Below, piece after piece: positions 9,801 through 17,714 of a stretch of 64,000 nt of DNA. The notes under the pieces were generated by a model. The model saw only the letters and a list, made by a program, of their open reading frames with translations, ran no database searches and was not told the DNA's origin. Location: contig JAHBUK010000001.1 of assembly GCA_019638115.1 (NCBI GenBank), positions 434,001 to 498,000 on the forward strand, in the 5' to 3' direction. Source of the DNA: Flavobacteriales bacterium. Lineage in GTDB: Bacteria > Bacteroidota > Bacteroidia > Flavobacteriales_F > PHOS-HE28. Every line of letters starts with the position of its first letter. Position 1 is the first letter of the stretch. The position numbers were made by a program, and so were the translations under genes.

Positions 9801-10476
9801 CATGGTCCACCTCCCAATAAAGGTCGACACACCTAAGGCTCCTTGCCCCTTCTTGAAGCACCAGGTCATCAGGGGCATATGAGCCATCATCTTCGGGTGT
9901 TTCACAGCTTATCACCGGCACATCGAACATATCCCGCTCAGCATAATAGACATGCTCACCACTCCCGTCCCCGAATTTGCCCAGCACATGATTCCCTCGT
10001 TGGTCGCTTACGAAGCCCATCACTTCATCCTCGAAGATGCTGATCGCCGCAAGTGTATTTGGATCACCGTCAATGACACCTTGGTAATGCAATCCGGGGG
10101 CATGCGCTATTGCTCGACCGGAACTAGCGACCGTCATGGAGAAATCATCAGAGAAGATGTGGACACGTGTCAGAAGGAGGTCCACCGCACCTCCGGTCGC
10201 AGGTATCACGAGGACCACGTTTGACGGCCGTTCTCTGATCACGTCGAGCAGCGTAGGGATATGAACTTGGAACAGGGAGGCATGTTCCACAATTGCATTT
10301 ACGGCATGGTCACGCACCACTTGGACGGGTTCTGCCAAGAAGGGCTCCACTCTCTTGAACGGTGTGCGCTTCTCTTCCAAGTGCGCGATCAGTTCCGCCA
10401 CGCGTCCACTAGCACGCTCCTGTCCAATGGCACATTGCCACAACAATGCGGCTGCAAATACAATGGATGCTTTCAT
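6802..10476 (-). CDS. Secreted reprolysin-like zinc metalloprotease with Fn3, FG-GAP repeats and dockerin-like module
   Basis: A 1224-residue protein with signal peptide MKASIVFAAALLWQCAIGQ. About residues 200-410 form an M12B-like catalytic domain with the extended zinc motif HEEGHLMGSRHTH near residue 348 and a Met-turn candidate TIMSYCH. About 425-515 is a fibronectin type III-like domain. About 550-1000 holds about seven FG-GAP-type beta-propeller blades of the form LVASDRxxxDxFGxSVxISGDxAIVGAxxxD. From about 1000 comes the conserved module (NAIVDWVLVELRG, IRHRNHLGVMT) and two loops DVNHDGQVKYTG..NDRD and DVNLDGQVKYTG..NDRD, ending VRVEQMP. Its ATG overlaps the stop of the upstream 480-residue gene as ATGA, so translation is probably coupled. 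Likely a surface or secreted protease. Substrate unknown. Confidence 0.85.
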   Translation of the reverse strand: MKASIVFAAALLWQCAIGQERASGRVAELIAHLEEKRTPFKRVEPFLAEPVQVVRDHAVNAIVEHASLFQVHIPTLLDVIRERPSNVVLVIPATGGAVDLLLTRVHIFSDDFSMTVASSGRAIAHAPGLHYQGVIDGDPNTLAAISIFEDEVMGFVSDQRGNHVLGKFGDGSGEHVYYAERDMFDVPVISCETPEDDGSYAPDDLVLQEGARSLRCVDLYWEVDHDVFQHKGGINATSNYITGLFNLHAVLFANDGVSVRLSQLFIWDIPSPYTAVNASGLLTQFRGYRTSFNGDLAHLIGYGCGGGVASGLAGLCNAVPSSSMCYSGVSWSYQPLPTYSWSIMVVTHEEGHLMGSRHTHACAWNGNNTAIDGCFNTEGSCQQGPMPPNGGTIMSYCHRWTDTGINFSNGFGPQPTAVILNNVNMAPCLNSCAGCGDPHGLMSLDVSGTGATLVWSAVAGADTYDLEWKPSMSSTWNAITAIADTSLLLTGLVAGTSYEFRVGSVCLGGSSAFSASITFSTPTCQPGTPCDDGNPNTGPDHWNYTCNCVGPPVTPMVVDKVVALDRSSMDNFGVSVAISGDYAIVGARSTDGNAVGGSPVNNAGGAYIFHWTGTEWVQQQKIVASDRTAGDEFGVGVAIDGDYAVVGAKTDGHGVGWGGTTVMMAGSAYIFKRTDGVWVEQQKIVASDRNPGDQFGNFVAISGEYVIVSAHGNSLDEQGGNMITNAGAAYIFKRTGSTWAQQAKLVASDRGETDSFGVGVSISGAHAFVGTLGEDEDENGDNTLLNAGSAYIFQRNGDVWDQQQKLVASDRTPGAYFGWSGAIDGDHAIVGALYDARDENGGGSTYNAGSAYIFKNTGGQWIQQQKIVPADRQVSAWFGWSVSISGDRALVGAINDRHDILGNDPLEYAGAAYLFERNGTSWSQKGKIVAGDREEGDRFGYSVSIDGGRAIVGARDEDHDIYGMNPMSNSGSAYLISDPLQVGVAARVMLSGPYATPLMTDVLRVLGVIPGTEPYSAMGFAQAGGGGSETVQPSVFGTSGVNAIVDWVLVELRGGAPLYPILATRSALLQRDGDVVGSDGNSAVFFTIEPGEYHIAIRHRNHLGVMTAAPIALTSGATMVDFTNPATATFGTSAQKNVNGTMLLWPADVNHDGQVKYTGNDNDRDLMLQAIGGAIPTDIVYGYYDADVNLDGQVKYTGAANDRDVILQTIGGTVPTAVRVEQMP

Positions 10477-11915
10477 GGTAATTGATGTATTCGTACCGCC
10501 GTTGGGACCACACCGCCAATGGTCTGCAGGATGACGTCGCGGTCGTTGTTCGCACCCGCGTAACTGATGGTGCCGTCGAGGTTCAGATCCAATATGCTGT
10601 ACACGTTGCTCACCGTGTTGGTGGGTACGCTTCCGCCGATGGCCACGAGGATGAGGTCACGGTCGTTGTCATTGCCCACGTAACGTATGATACCATCCAT
10701 TGAGGCATCGCCAGGCCATAAGCACTGCACCGTGCCAACGGCTGTTCGCGCTCCTTTGCCGTATGCGCTCGTGCCACTCAACCTGAAGTCGATCATGGTA
10801 GTGGTTGAGCCCCACAGGAGCGTGCGCGGTGTGGCTGTCATTACACCCAAGTGGTTCCGGTGCCTGATGGTCACATGGTAGTTTCCTGAAACCACCGGCG
10901 CATTGATGTAGCTCTCCCCATTCAAGCCCACCACATCACCATCGCGCTGGATCAATGCGGGCCTTGAATGCAGAACCGTGGCTGGATCCGAGGCGCTGCG
11001 CAGTTCCACGACCACCCAATCGACGATCGCGTTGTTCCCGGTTACCGCCAACAACGATGGCGTTAGCGATGCGCCCAGTGCGGTGCCCACATAGGTGTAG
11101 CCCATTGCTGAATAAGGCTCTGTTGCCGGGATCGAACCAGCGGCGCGCAGCTGATCGCCCATGAGCGTGCCGCTGGGCAATGCGCCCGCAAGTGCCGTAC
11201 GCAAGTTGAATTGCACGCCGCAATCGCCAGCGTTGCTCGGAACCAGTGCGGAGACAGGAAAGAAGCACTCCACATTGAAGGGTGAAATGCACGACAGCGC
11301 TGCTCCCCGAAAAATGTCCACGACATAATCACCTGCGGGGAGCGCTTGGCCGAAATGCCAGCCGGAGGGTGATTCCGCGGTCCAATCCGCCGCGATGCTC
11401 CCGTTACAGATCTGCCCGGTTGGGATATGCATCATATGGTAATTGAAATTGAATGGGCCCGGGCAGAAGCTCGATGTTGAATAAGGCGGCGTGTTGAAGT
11501 TCCCGGACCAACGGAGCGTGGGGCCAACAGTGCAATCGTGGGTGAACGAGACATCAGGCAGCATGGGAACATGGTCGAACCAGAATACCTGCGTCGATGC
11601 CTGGCAGCCCATCGCATCGATTACCGCGATTGTTGCCTGTTGCGTACCCGGCGACAGATTCGTCATCTCTCCGCTCCAGGAATTGTCGTTGGTGCTCCCA
11701 TACGCCCCCCCAGGTCCGGAACTGATCGCGACGTTCACCGTGAACGGCGCGGTGCCTCCCGACCACATGGCCCAGGCCAGCGGCGTGCTTTGATTGTCGC
11801 AATCCACCTGAACACCTGCGGAGCCGAGCTCGATGTCGCACTGCGCTTGGGTGCTGCCGGGAAGCACCAGGAATAGGAATGCGGGCGCTGCGAGCGCAAG
11901 AACGAAGTGCCTCAT
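10473..11915 (-). CDS. Secreted protein with SprB-like N-terminal part and C-terminal dockerin-like module
   Basis: A 480-residue protein. The signal peptide ends in GSTQAQC. Residues 26-130 contain GGTAPFTVNVAI and SPGTQQATIAVIDAMGCQAS, which resemble the short SprB/PKD-like repeats of Bacteroidota surface proteins. The middle part is unassigned and Cys-containing. From about 240 it carries the same module as its neighbours (NAIVDWVVVELRS, IRHRNHLGVMT). The first of the two loops is degenerate (DASMDGIIRYVG, lacking Asn at position 3) and the second is DLNLDGTISYAG. It ends VRIHQLP. The gene is first in an operon with the metalloprotease (4-base overlap), so the two products may act together on the cell surface. 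Confidence 0.75.
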   Translation of the reverse strand: MRHFVLALAAPAFLFLVLPGSTQAQCDIELGSAGVQVDCDNQSTPLAWAMWSGGTAPFTVNVAISSGPGGAYGSTNDNSWSGEMTNLSPGTQQATIAVIDAMGCQASTQVFWFDHVPMLPDVSFTHDCTVGPTLRWSGNFNTPPYSTSSFCPGPFNFNYHMMHIPTGQICNGSIAADWTAESPSGWHFGQALPAGDYVVDIFRGAALSCISPFNVECFFPVSALVPSNAGDCGVQFNLRTALAGALPSGTLMGDQLRAAGSIPATEPYSAMGYTYVGTALGASLTPSLLAVTGNNAIVDWVVVELRSASDPATVLHSRPALIQRDGDVVGLNGESYINAPVVSGNYHVTIRHRNHLGVMTATPRTLLWGSTTTMIDFRLSGTSAYGKGARTAVGTVQCLWPGDASMDGIIRYVGNDNDRDLILVAIGGSVPTNTVSNVYSILDLNLDGTISYAGANNDRDVILQTIGGVVPTAVRIHQLP

Positions 11916-12028
11916 GATCTCCAGTTCATGATGGTCAGACGTTGCTTCCGTGAAAAGTTGCCTAAAACTATCACTTTGCCCCCGCCCTGCCCATCTTTGC
12001 CTTCACCCTTTCAACGGGCTTACCGACC

Positions 12029-13204
12029 ATGGCCAACATCCTCATCATCGACGACGAAAAAGCGATCCGCTACGCCCTGCGCGAGATCCTGGAGCACGAA
12101 GGCCACAAAGTGGAAGAGGCCGAGGACGGTGCAATGGGATTGGACAAGGCGAAGAAGGGCAAGTTCGACCTGGTGCTCTGCGACATCAAGATGCCCAAGA
12201 TGGACGGCATTGAAGTGCTGGAGAAACTGCAGGTACACAACGAGGAACTGCCCGTGGTGATGATCAGCGGGCACGGCACCATCGATACGGCCGTGGACGC
12301 GCTGAAGAAGGGCGCCTTCGACTTCATCCAGAAACCGCCCGACATCAACCGGATCCTGGTGAGCGTGCGCAACGCGCTGGACCGCGGCAACCTGGTGCAG
12401 GAGACCAAGGTGCTGCGCACGAAGGTGGGCAAGGCCAAGGGCAACGGCGTGCAGATGATCGGTGAGAGCAAGGCTTTGCAGGCCATCCGCGAAATGATCG
12501 AGAAGGTGGCGCCCAGCGATGCGCGCGTGCTGATCACCGGTGGCAACGGGGCCGGCAAGGAAGGCGTGGCCCGGCTGATGCACGAGAAAAGCCAACGCGC
12601 CCAGGGCCCCTATATCGAGGTGAACTGCGCGGCCATCCCCGGCGAACTGATCGAGAGTGAGCTCTTCGGCCATGTGAAGGGCAGCTTCACCAGCGCCATC
12701 AAGGACCGCAAAGGCAAATTCGAACTGGCCGATGGGGGTACCCTGTTCCTGGACGAGATCGGCGACATGGCGCTGGCCGCCCAGGCCAAGGTGCTGCGCG
12801 CTTTGCAGGAGGGCCGCATCACCCCGGTGGGTGGCGACAAGGACATCCAGGTGAACGTGCGGGTGATCGCCGCCACCAACAAGGACCTGCGCAAGGAGAT
12901 CGAGAAGGGCAACTTCCGCGAGGATCTCTTCCACCGCCTGAGCGTGATCCCCATCCACGTGCCCAGCCTCAGCGAGCGTTTGGAGGACATCCCCCTACTG
13001 GCCGAGCACTTCATCAACCTGGTCTGCACGGAACAGGGCATTGCCCCGAAGAAGATCTCGGACAAGGCCATCAAGGAGCTGCAAAAGCTGCCCTGGACCG
13101 GCAACGTGCGCGAATTGCGCAACGTGATCGAACGCTTGGTGATCCTAAGCGGCAAGGAAATCGGCGACGGTGAGGTGAAGGCTTACGCGGTTCCGCGCGC
13201 TTGA
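12029..13204 (+). CDS. Sigma-54 response regulator of NtrC type, without C-terminal HTH
   Basis: A 391-residue protein. Residues 1-120 form a receiver domain with acidic pair DDE at 8-10, phospho-acceptor Asp52 (LVLCDIKMP) and Lys near 102 (IQKPP). Residues 140-375 form an AAA+ sigma-54 activator domain with Walker A GGNGAGKEG, the sigma-54 contact loop as GSFTSA instead of GAFTGA, Walker B GGTLFLDEIGD and the arginine finger region. It ends with WTGNVRELRNVIERLVI plus about 20 residues, with no Fis-like DNA-binding domain. A related HTH-less family of similar length is common in Bacteroidota, so this is probably its natural form, acting from solution or with a partner. No kinase gene is adjacent. 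Confidence 0.9.
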   Translation: MANILIIDDEKAIRYALREILEHEGHKVEEAEDGAMGLDKAKKGKFDLVLCDIKMPKMDGIEVLEKLQVHNEELPVVMISGHGTIDTAVDALKKGAFDFIQKPPDINRILVSVRNALDRGNLVQETKVLRTKVGKAKGNGVQMIGESKALQAIREMIEKVAPSDARVLITGGNGAGKEGVARLMHEKSQRAQGPYIEVNCAAIPGELIESELFGHVKGSFTSAIKDRKGKFELADGGTLFLDEIGDMALAAQAKVLRALQEGRITPVGGDKDIQVNVRVIAATNKDLRKEIEKGNFREDLFHRLSVIPIHVPSLSERLEDIPLLAEHFINLVCTEQGIAPKKISDKAIKELQKLPWTGNVRELRNVIERLVILSGKEIGDGEVKAYAVPRA

Positions 13205-13329
13205 GCACCCAATTCAGTACCTGCGCTGCTTCCGTTGGTCGATCGGCAAACACCGTTCGCCGGATCCAACCGCCCTGTGTTCGCAGAGTTCGGCCCCGGG
13301 AGGCAACCACCCTCCCACATCGGCGTCTA

Positions 13330-13364
13330 CTTTGGTGGAACCAAAGCCGTACCCCGGTACGGCT
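13330..13364. repeat. Two small adjacent hairpins
   Basis: CTTTGGT-gga-ACCAAAG (13330-13346) is followed at once by AGCCGTAC-cccg-GTACGGCT (13345-13364). They lie between the NtrC-like gene and the DUF5684 gene. They could end transcription of the first or lie in the leader of the second. No T-run follows. Confidence 0.45.
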
Positions 13365-13387
13365 GAACGAACATAAAACTGCAAGCC

Positions 13388-13852
13388 ATGGAACTGTTGA
13401 ACAGCATTTATCACTGGTTCGTGGGCATCCACGACTTCTTCTACCACCAAATGGGGGTGGCTTTCTACTACATGCTGATGTTCCTGGCGGTGATCGCTGC
13501 CATGGCACAATGGCGCTTGTATGACAAGGCAGGCCAGCCGGGCTGGGCCGCGCTCGTGCCAGTGCTGAACGTGATCGTGTTCCTGCGTATCGTGGGGCGC
13601 CCCGCCAGCGATGCCTGGAAGATGCTGATCCCGATCTACGGTCAGTTGTACTTCATCCCCCTGGTTTGGATCGAGGTGTGCCAGAGCTTCGGCAAGCGCA
13701 GCACCTTGGATTACATCCTGGTGATCGCGCTCAACGGCTTGTACATCCTGAACCTGGCCATGAGCGACGACACCCAGTACATGGGTCCGGTGCATGGGAA
13801 CCAGGCACCACCTCCTGCGCGGAAGCTCTCCAGCCAGCCTTCGATGGCATAG
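13388..13852 (+). CDS. DUF5684-family small membrane protein
   Basis: A 154-residue protein with about four hydrophobic segments. The region WRLYDKAGQPGWAALVPVLN followed by a Gly-Arg-Pro segment and WKMLIPIYG matches the DUF5684 pattern found in many bacteria (sometimes fused to signal peptidase-like proteins). The last 25 residues are a polar tail rich in Pro, Ser and Gln. Function unknown. It stands alone, converges on alaS, and the terminator at 13872 separates the two. Confidence 0.75.
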   Translation: MELLNSIYHWFVGIHDFFYHQMGVAFYYMLMFLAVIAAMAQWRLYDKAGQPGWAALVPVLNVIVFLRIVGRPASDAWKMLIPIYGQLYFIPLVWIEVCQSFGKRSTLDYILVIALNGLYILNLAMSDDTQYMGPVHGNQAPPPARKLSSQPSMA

Positions 13853-13871
13853 AGCCCGCAAAAGCCAACAA

Positions 13872-13899
13872 GAAAGCCGCCTCTTCCGGGGCGGCTTTC
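13872..13899. terminator. Bidirectional intrinsic terminator-like hairpin
   Basis: Perfect 10-bp stem GAAAGCCGCC / GGCGGCTTTC with an 8-base loop, sited between two converging genes (DUF5684 ends 13852, alaS ends 13920). It is followed by a short T-rich stretch on the plus side. Confidence 0.75.
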
Positions 13900-13919
13900 T
13901 CGTTCTCGGGATTTCTGGA

Positions 13920-16565
13920 TCAGCTCAGCAGCTCCGCCGCCTTCTTCAGTGCGTCGGCCATTCCGCCGGGCTCTTTGCCACCCGCCGTTGCGAAATCGGG
14001 TTGACCGCCGCCGCCACCCTTGATCAATGGTCCAAGCTGCTTGATCAGCTCACCGGCCTTCAGGCCTGAGGCATCCATGAAGGTCTTACCCAGCGAAACG
14101 GCCAACAGCGGTTTGCCATCAAGCACCGACCCGGCGATGAAGCCCAGGTCCGGGTGCTGTTCGCGCAATTGATAGCCCAGGTCCTTCAGACTTTGGGCAT
14201 CCAGGTCCAGTCGTTCCACCAGGAATTTCGCGCCTTTGCCGTTGGGCTTGGCGTTCGCTGGCAACGAGGTGGCGAGTCCTTTCACCTTCTCTTTGGCGAA
14301 CTTCTCCAACTCCTTACCCATGGATGCGTGTTGCTCCAAGAGCTTCTCCACTGCTTGTACGATGTCCGAAGGGTTCTTAAACAAGGCGTTGATGGCCTCC
14401 AACTTCGCGAGCTTCTCGTTGATCATGCGCTCGGCCTCCACGCTCGTGATGGCCTCGATGCGGCGGATGCCTGCGGCCAGTGCGCTCTCGCTCACGATGC
14501 GGAAGGGGCCGATGACGCCGGTGCGCGGCACGTGCGTTCCTCCGCAGAGCTCCACGCTGGGACCGAACTTCACCACGCGCACATTGTCGCCGTACTTCTC
14601 GCCGAAGAGCGCCATGGCGCCCATGGCTTTGGCCTCCGCGACGGGCACGTTGCGCTTGTCGTCGAAGACGATGTCGTCGGTGATCATGGCGTTCACCTCG
14701 CGCTCGATGGTGGCCAGCTCCTCGGGGGTCACCTTGGCGAAGTGGCTGATGTCGAAGCGCAGACGGTCGGGTGCCACGAGCGAGCCCTTCTGTTCCACGT
14801 GTGTGCCCAGGTGCTTGCGCAGCACGTGGTGCAGCAAGTGCGTAGCCGTGTGGTTGCGCGCGGTGAGGCCGCGGCGTTGCGTGTTCACCTGCGCGGTGAG
14901 CGGTTTCTCAACGTCCTTCGGCAGCTCTTTCGTGAAATGCACGATCAGCTGGTTCTCGCGCTTGGTGTCGATCACTTCGACCTGATCGGCCCCTTGGATC
15001 AGCCAGCCTTGATCGCCCACTTGTCCGCCGCCTTCGGCATAGAATGGCGTGCGATCGAGCACAAGCTGGAACTGGTCGCCGCCCTTACCGCTCACCTTGC
15101 GGTAGCGCAGGATGCGGGCCTCGGTGCTGAGCTCATCGTAGCCGATGAAGGCGGTCTCGCCCTTGCCCAGTTCCACCCAATCGCCAGTGGTTACTGCAGT
15201 AGCTGCGCGTGAGCGTTCCTTCTGCTTCTGTAGTTCGGCCTCGAAGCCCTTCATATCCACGTCCATCTTCTGCTCACGGGCGATGAGCTGCGTGAGGTCG
15301 ATGGGGAAGCCGTAGGTGTCGAAAAGCTCGAAGGCGCGGTCCCCAGCAAGCGTTCCCTTCGATTCTGAGAGCGCTTGTTCGAGACGCTTGGTGCCTTGCT
15401 CCAATGTGCGGAGGAAGGCTTTCTCTTCTTCCTGGATCACGCTTTCGATGAGCTGCTGTTGCTTGCGCAGTTCAGGGAATTGGTCGCCCATCTCTTTCGC
15501 GAGCGTGGGCACCAACGAGAACATGAACGGCTCATTGAAGCCGAGGAAGCTGTAGCCGTAACGCACGGCGCGGCGCAGGATGCGGCGGATCACGTAGCCT
15601 GCGCCGGTGTTGCTGGGCAGCTGTCCATCGGCGATCGCGAAGCTGATGGCGCGCAAGTGGTCGGCGATCACGCGCATGGCCACATCCGTCATCCACTGGG
15701 ACTCTTCGCGACTCCGGGTCGAGCCCGGAGTGACAAGCCCGTCGTACGTCTTGCCACTCCGCTTCGCGATGGCCTGGATCAGCGGCTGGAACACGTCGGT
15801 GTCGTAGTTGCTGCGCTTGCCTTGCAGCACCATGCACAGGCGCTCGAAGCCCATGCCGGTGTCCACGTGCTGGGCGGGCAGTTCCACGAGCGAGCCGTCG
15901 GCCTTGCGCTCGAACTGCATGAACACGTTGTTCCAGATCTCGATCACCTGCGGGTGGTCGTTGTTCACCAGCTCGCGGCCGGGCTTCTGCGCCTTCTCCT
16001 CGGCGGTGCGCACGTCCACGTGGATCTCTGTGCATGGCCCGCAGGGACCGGTGTCGCCCATCTCCCAGAAGTTGTCCTTGCGCGAGAATGGAAGGATGCG
16101 TTCCTCGGGCATGTACTGCAACCAAAGTTGGCGGGTCTCTTCATCGGCGGGCAGGCCGTCCTTCTCGTCGCCGCCGAAGTAGGTGACGTAGATGCTCGAC
16201 GTGTCGATCTTGTACTCATCCACCAACAGCTCCCACGCCCACTGGATCGCTTCCTTCTTGAAGTAATCGCCAAAACTCCAGTTGCCGAGCATCTCGAACA
16301 TGGTGTGGTGGTAGGTGTCGATGCCCACCTCCTCCAGGTCGTTGTGCTTGCCGGAAACGCGCAGGCACTTCTGCGTGTCGGCGATGCGGGTGTGCTTGGC
16401 CTCGCGGTTGCCCAGGAAGAGGTCCTTGAACTGGTTCATGCCCGCGTTGGTGAACATGAGCGTGGGGTCGTCCTTGATCACCATGGGTGCGCTGGGCACG
16501 ATCTGGTGGCCGCGCTTGGCGAAATGGTCGAGGAACTTCTGGCGGATCTGCTGGGAAGTGAGCAT
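13920..16565 (-). CDS. alaS: Alanine-tRNA ligase, with an in-frame palindromic insert
   Basis: An 881-residue enzyme charging tRNA(Ala) in the cytoplasm. The start was set at 16565 (MLTSQQIRQKFLDHFAKRGH), which matches the family N-terminus. Longer frames upstream are not conserved. Class II motif region TLMFTNAGMNQFKDLFLG, editing-domain metal motif HTATHLLH, and the downstream CGGTHV motif are present, followed by the C-Ala domain with a Gly-rich end (IKGGGGGQPDFATAGG). Near residue 280 there is an unusual segment, GLVTPGSTRSREESQ, between GKTYD and MTDVAMRVIADH, where homologues are short. Its DNA contains a perfect palindrome (see the repeat at 15711). The catalytic core otherwise looks intact. 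Confidence 0.95.
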   Translation of the reverse strand: MLTSQQIRQKFLDHFAKRGHQIVPSAPMVIKDDPTLMFTNAGMNQFKDLFLGNREAKHTRIADTQKCLRVSGKHNDLEEVGIDTYHHTMFEMLGNWSFGDYFKKEAIQWAWELLVDEYKIDTSSIYVTYFGGDEKDGLPADEETRQLWLQYMPEERILPFSRKDNFWEMGDTGPCGPCTEIHVDVRTAEEKAQKPGRELVNNDHPQVIEIWNNVFMQFERKADGSLVELPAQHVDTGMGFERLCMVLQGKRSNYDTDVFQPLIQAIAKRSGKTYDGLVTPGSTRSREESQWMTDVAMRVIADHLRAISFAIADGQLPSNTGAGYVIRRILRRAVRYGYSFLGFNEPFMFSLVPTLAKEMGDQFPELRKQQQLIESVIQEEEKAFLRTLEQGTKRLEQALSESKGTLAGDRAFELFDTYGFPIDLTQLIAREQKMDVDMKGFEAELQKQKERSRAATAVTTGDWVELGKGETAFIGYDELSTEARILRYRKVSGKGGDQFQLVLDRTPFYAEGGGQVGDQGWLIQGADQVEVIDTKRENQLIVHFTKELPKDVEKPLTAQVNTQRRGLTARNHTATHLLHHVLRKHLGTHVEQKGSLVAPDRLRFDISHFAKVTPEELATIEREVNAMITDDIVFDDKRNVPVAEAKAMGAMALFGEKYGDNVRVVKFGPSVELCGGTHVPRTGVIGPFRIVSESALAAGIRRIEAITSVEAERMINEKLAKLEAINALFKNPSDIVQAVEKLLEQHASMGKELEKFAKEKVKGLATSLPANAKPNGKGAKFLVERLDLDAQSLKDLGYQLREQHPDLGFIAGSVLDGKPLLAVSLGKTFMDASGLKAGELIKQLGPLIKGGGGGQPDFATAGGKEPGGMADALKKAAELLS
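15711..15731. repeat. Palindromic element inside alaS
   Basis: ACTCCGGG-tcgag-CCCGGAGT is a perfect 8-bp stem. In another frame the minus strand reads CHSGLDPESR, the signature of a widespread palindromic repeat of bacterial genomes. Here it is translated in frame as part of alaS. Confidence 0.75.
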
Positions 16566-16717
16566 GGCGGGTTGCGGAAAAGCGCCTGCCTTCCGGCAGA
16601 CAGGCCGCGAAGGTACCGAGCAGCCACCCTCCGTGCCCAACCGGGGCTTCTTTGGGCGATCAACGATCCTTAACGGCCTTGGAGCAAGGGGGCGGTGCGT
16701 TGCGCGGGCATCGCCGC

Positions 16718-16725
16718 TATCTTCG
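16718..16725 (+). promoter_or_regulatory. Possible -7 box TATCTTCG for the M23 peptidase gene
   Basis: TATCTTCG fits the Bacteroidota TAnnTTTG -7 element with one change and lies 18 bases before the ATG at 16743. A TTG lies 16 bases upstream at 16700, a short spacing, so this is only a candidate. Confidence 0.35.
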
Positions 16726-16742
16726 CCTGCCTGCCACCAGCC

Positions 16743-17714
16743 ATGCCCGAGCACAAGTACCGCTTCAACCCGCAGACGCTCAATTTCGAGCGGATCCGGC
16801 TTTCAGCCTGGCAGCGCACCAAGCGCATCCTGCTGCTGCTGACCCCCGGACTGGTGGTGGGCCTGCTGGGCATCTTCCTGGTCTACCAGTTCCTGGACAG
16901 CCCCAAGGAGGCCCTTCTCCGGCGGGAGAACAAGCAGCTGCTGTTGCAGTACGAACTGTTGAACAAGCAACTGGCGGAACTGGACCGGGTGATGCTGGAC
17001 GTGCGCCGCCGCGACGACAACATCTACCGGGTGATCTTCGAGGCGGACCCGCTCCCGGAGAACATGCGCCAAGCGGGCTCCGGCGGATCCAACCGCTACA
17101 AGGACCTGCAGGGCTTCGCAAGCAGTGATCTGGTGACCGACACCCGCAAGCGCCTGGACAAGCTTTCACGCCAGCTGGTGGTGCAATCCAAGTCCCTGGA
17201 CGAAGTGGCTTCCATGGTGCTTCGCAAGCAGGAGATGCTGGCCAGCATTCCTTCCATCCAACCCGTGGCCAACAAGGACCTCACCAGCACGGCCGGTGGC
17301 TTCGGGTGGCGCATCCACCCCATCCACAAGATCAGCAAGTTCCACGCGGGCATGGACTTCACGGCCAAGACCGGCACACCCATCTACGCCACCGGCGATG
17401 GGCGTGTGGTGTTCGCGGAGTACGCCACCAACGGCTACGGCATGCACGTGATCATCGACCACGGATACGACTACCAGACGCTATACGCCCACCTGAGCAA
17501 GCTGAACGTGAAGCGCGGCCAGAAGGTGAAACGCGGGGATGTGATCGGCCTGATCGGCAACACGGGCCTGAGCGCCGGACCGCACCTGCACTACGAAGTG
17601 CACAAAGGCGGCGAGCCCGTGGACCCCGTGAACTTCTTCTTCAACGACCTGAGCCCGCAGGAATACGTGCAAATGCTGGAGATCTCGCGGAACGCTGGGC
17701 AATCCCTCGATTGA
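16743..17714 (+). CDS. M23-family peptidase (membrane-anchored, LytM domain)
   Basis: A 323-residue protein. The start at 16743 (MPEHKYRFNPQTLNFE) was chosen because the 16 residues upstream are not conserved. A single membrane segment lies at about residues 29-50 (ILLLLTPGLVVGLLGIFLVY), then a coiled coil at about 58-165, then a LytM/M23 domain with HAGMDFTA (zinc His and Asp), HVIIDHGYDY and GPHLHYEVH. It probably cuts peptidoglycan cross-links or regulates other hydrolases from the inner membrane. The family often sits next to the MerR-like gene found here at 18073. Confidence 0.9.
   Translation: MPEHKYRFNPQTLNFERIRLSAWQRTKRILLLLTPGLVVGLLGIFLVYQFLDSPKEALLRRENKQLLLQYELLNKQLAELDRVMLDVRRRDDNIYRVIFEADPLPENMRQAGSGGSNRYKDLQGFASSDLVTDTRKRLDKLSRQLVVQSKSLDEVASMVLRKQEMLASIPSIQPVANKDLTSTAGGFGWRIHPIHKISKFHAGMDFTAKTGTPIYATGDGRVVFAEYATNGYGMHVIIDHGYDYQTLYAHLSKLNVKRGQKVKRGDVIGLIGNTGLSAGPHLHYEVHKGGEPVDPVNFFFNDLSPQEYVQMLEISRNAGQSLD

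Noticed and set aside
13205..13387. A frameshifted HTH domain of the NtrC-like regulator
   Set aside because: No Fis-like helix-turn-helix pattern can be read in the other frames of this stretch.
15375..16673. A 432-residue open frame on the plus strand
   Set aside because: It is the antisense of alaS, with low-complexity His/Val/Leu composition.
16566..16754. 63-residue N-terminal extension of alaS
   Set aside because: The extension is not AlaRS-like and overlaps the start and promoter of the divergent M23 gene. The conserved start is at 16565.
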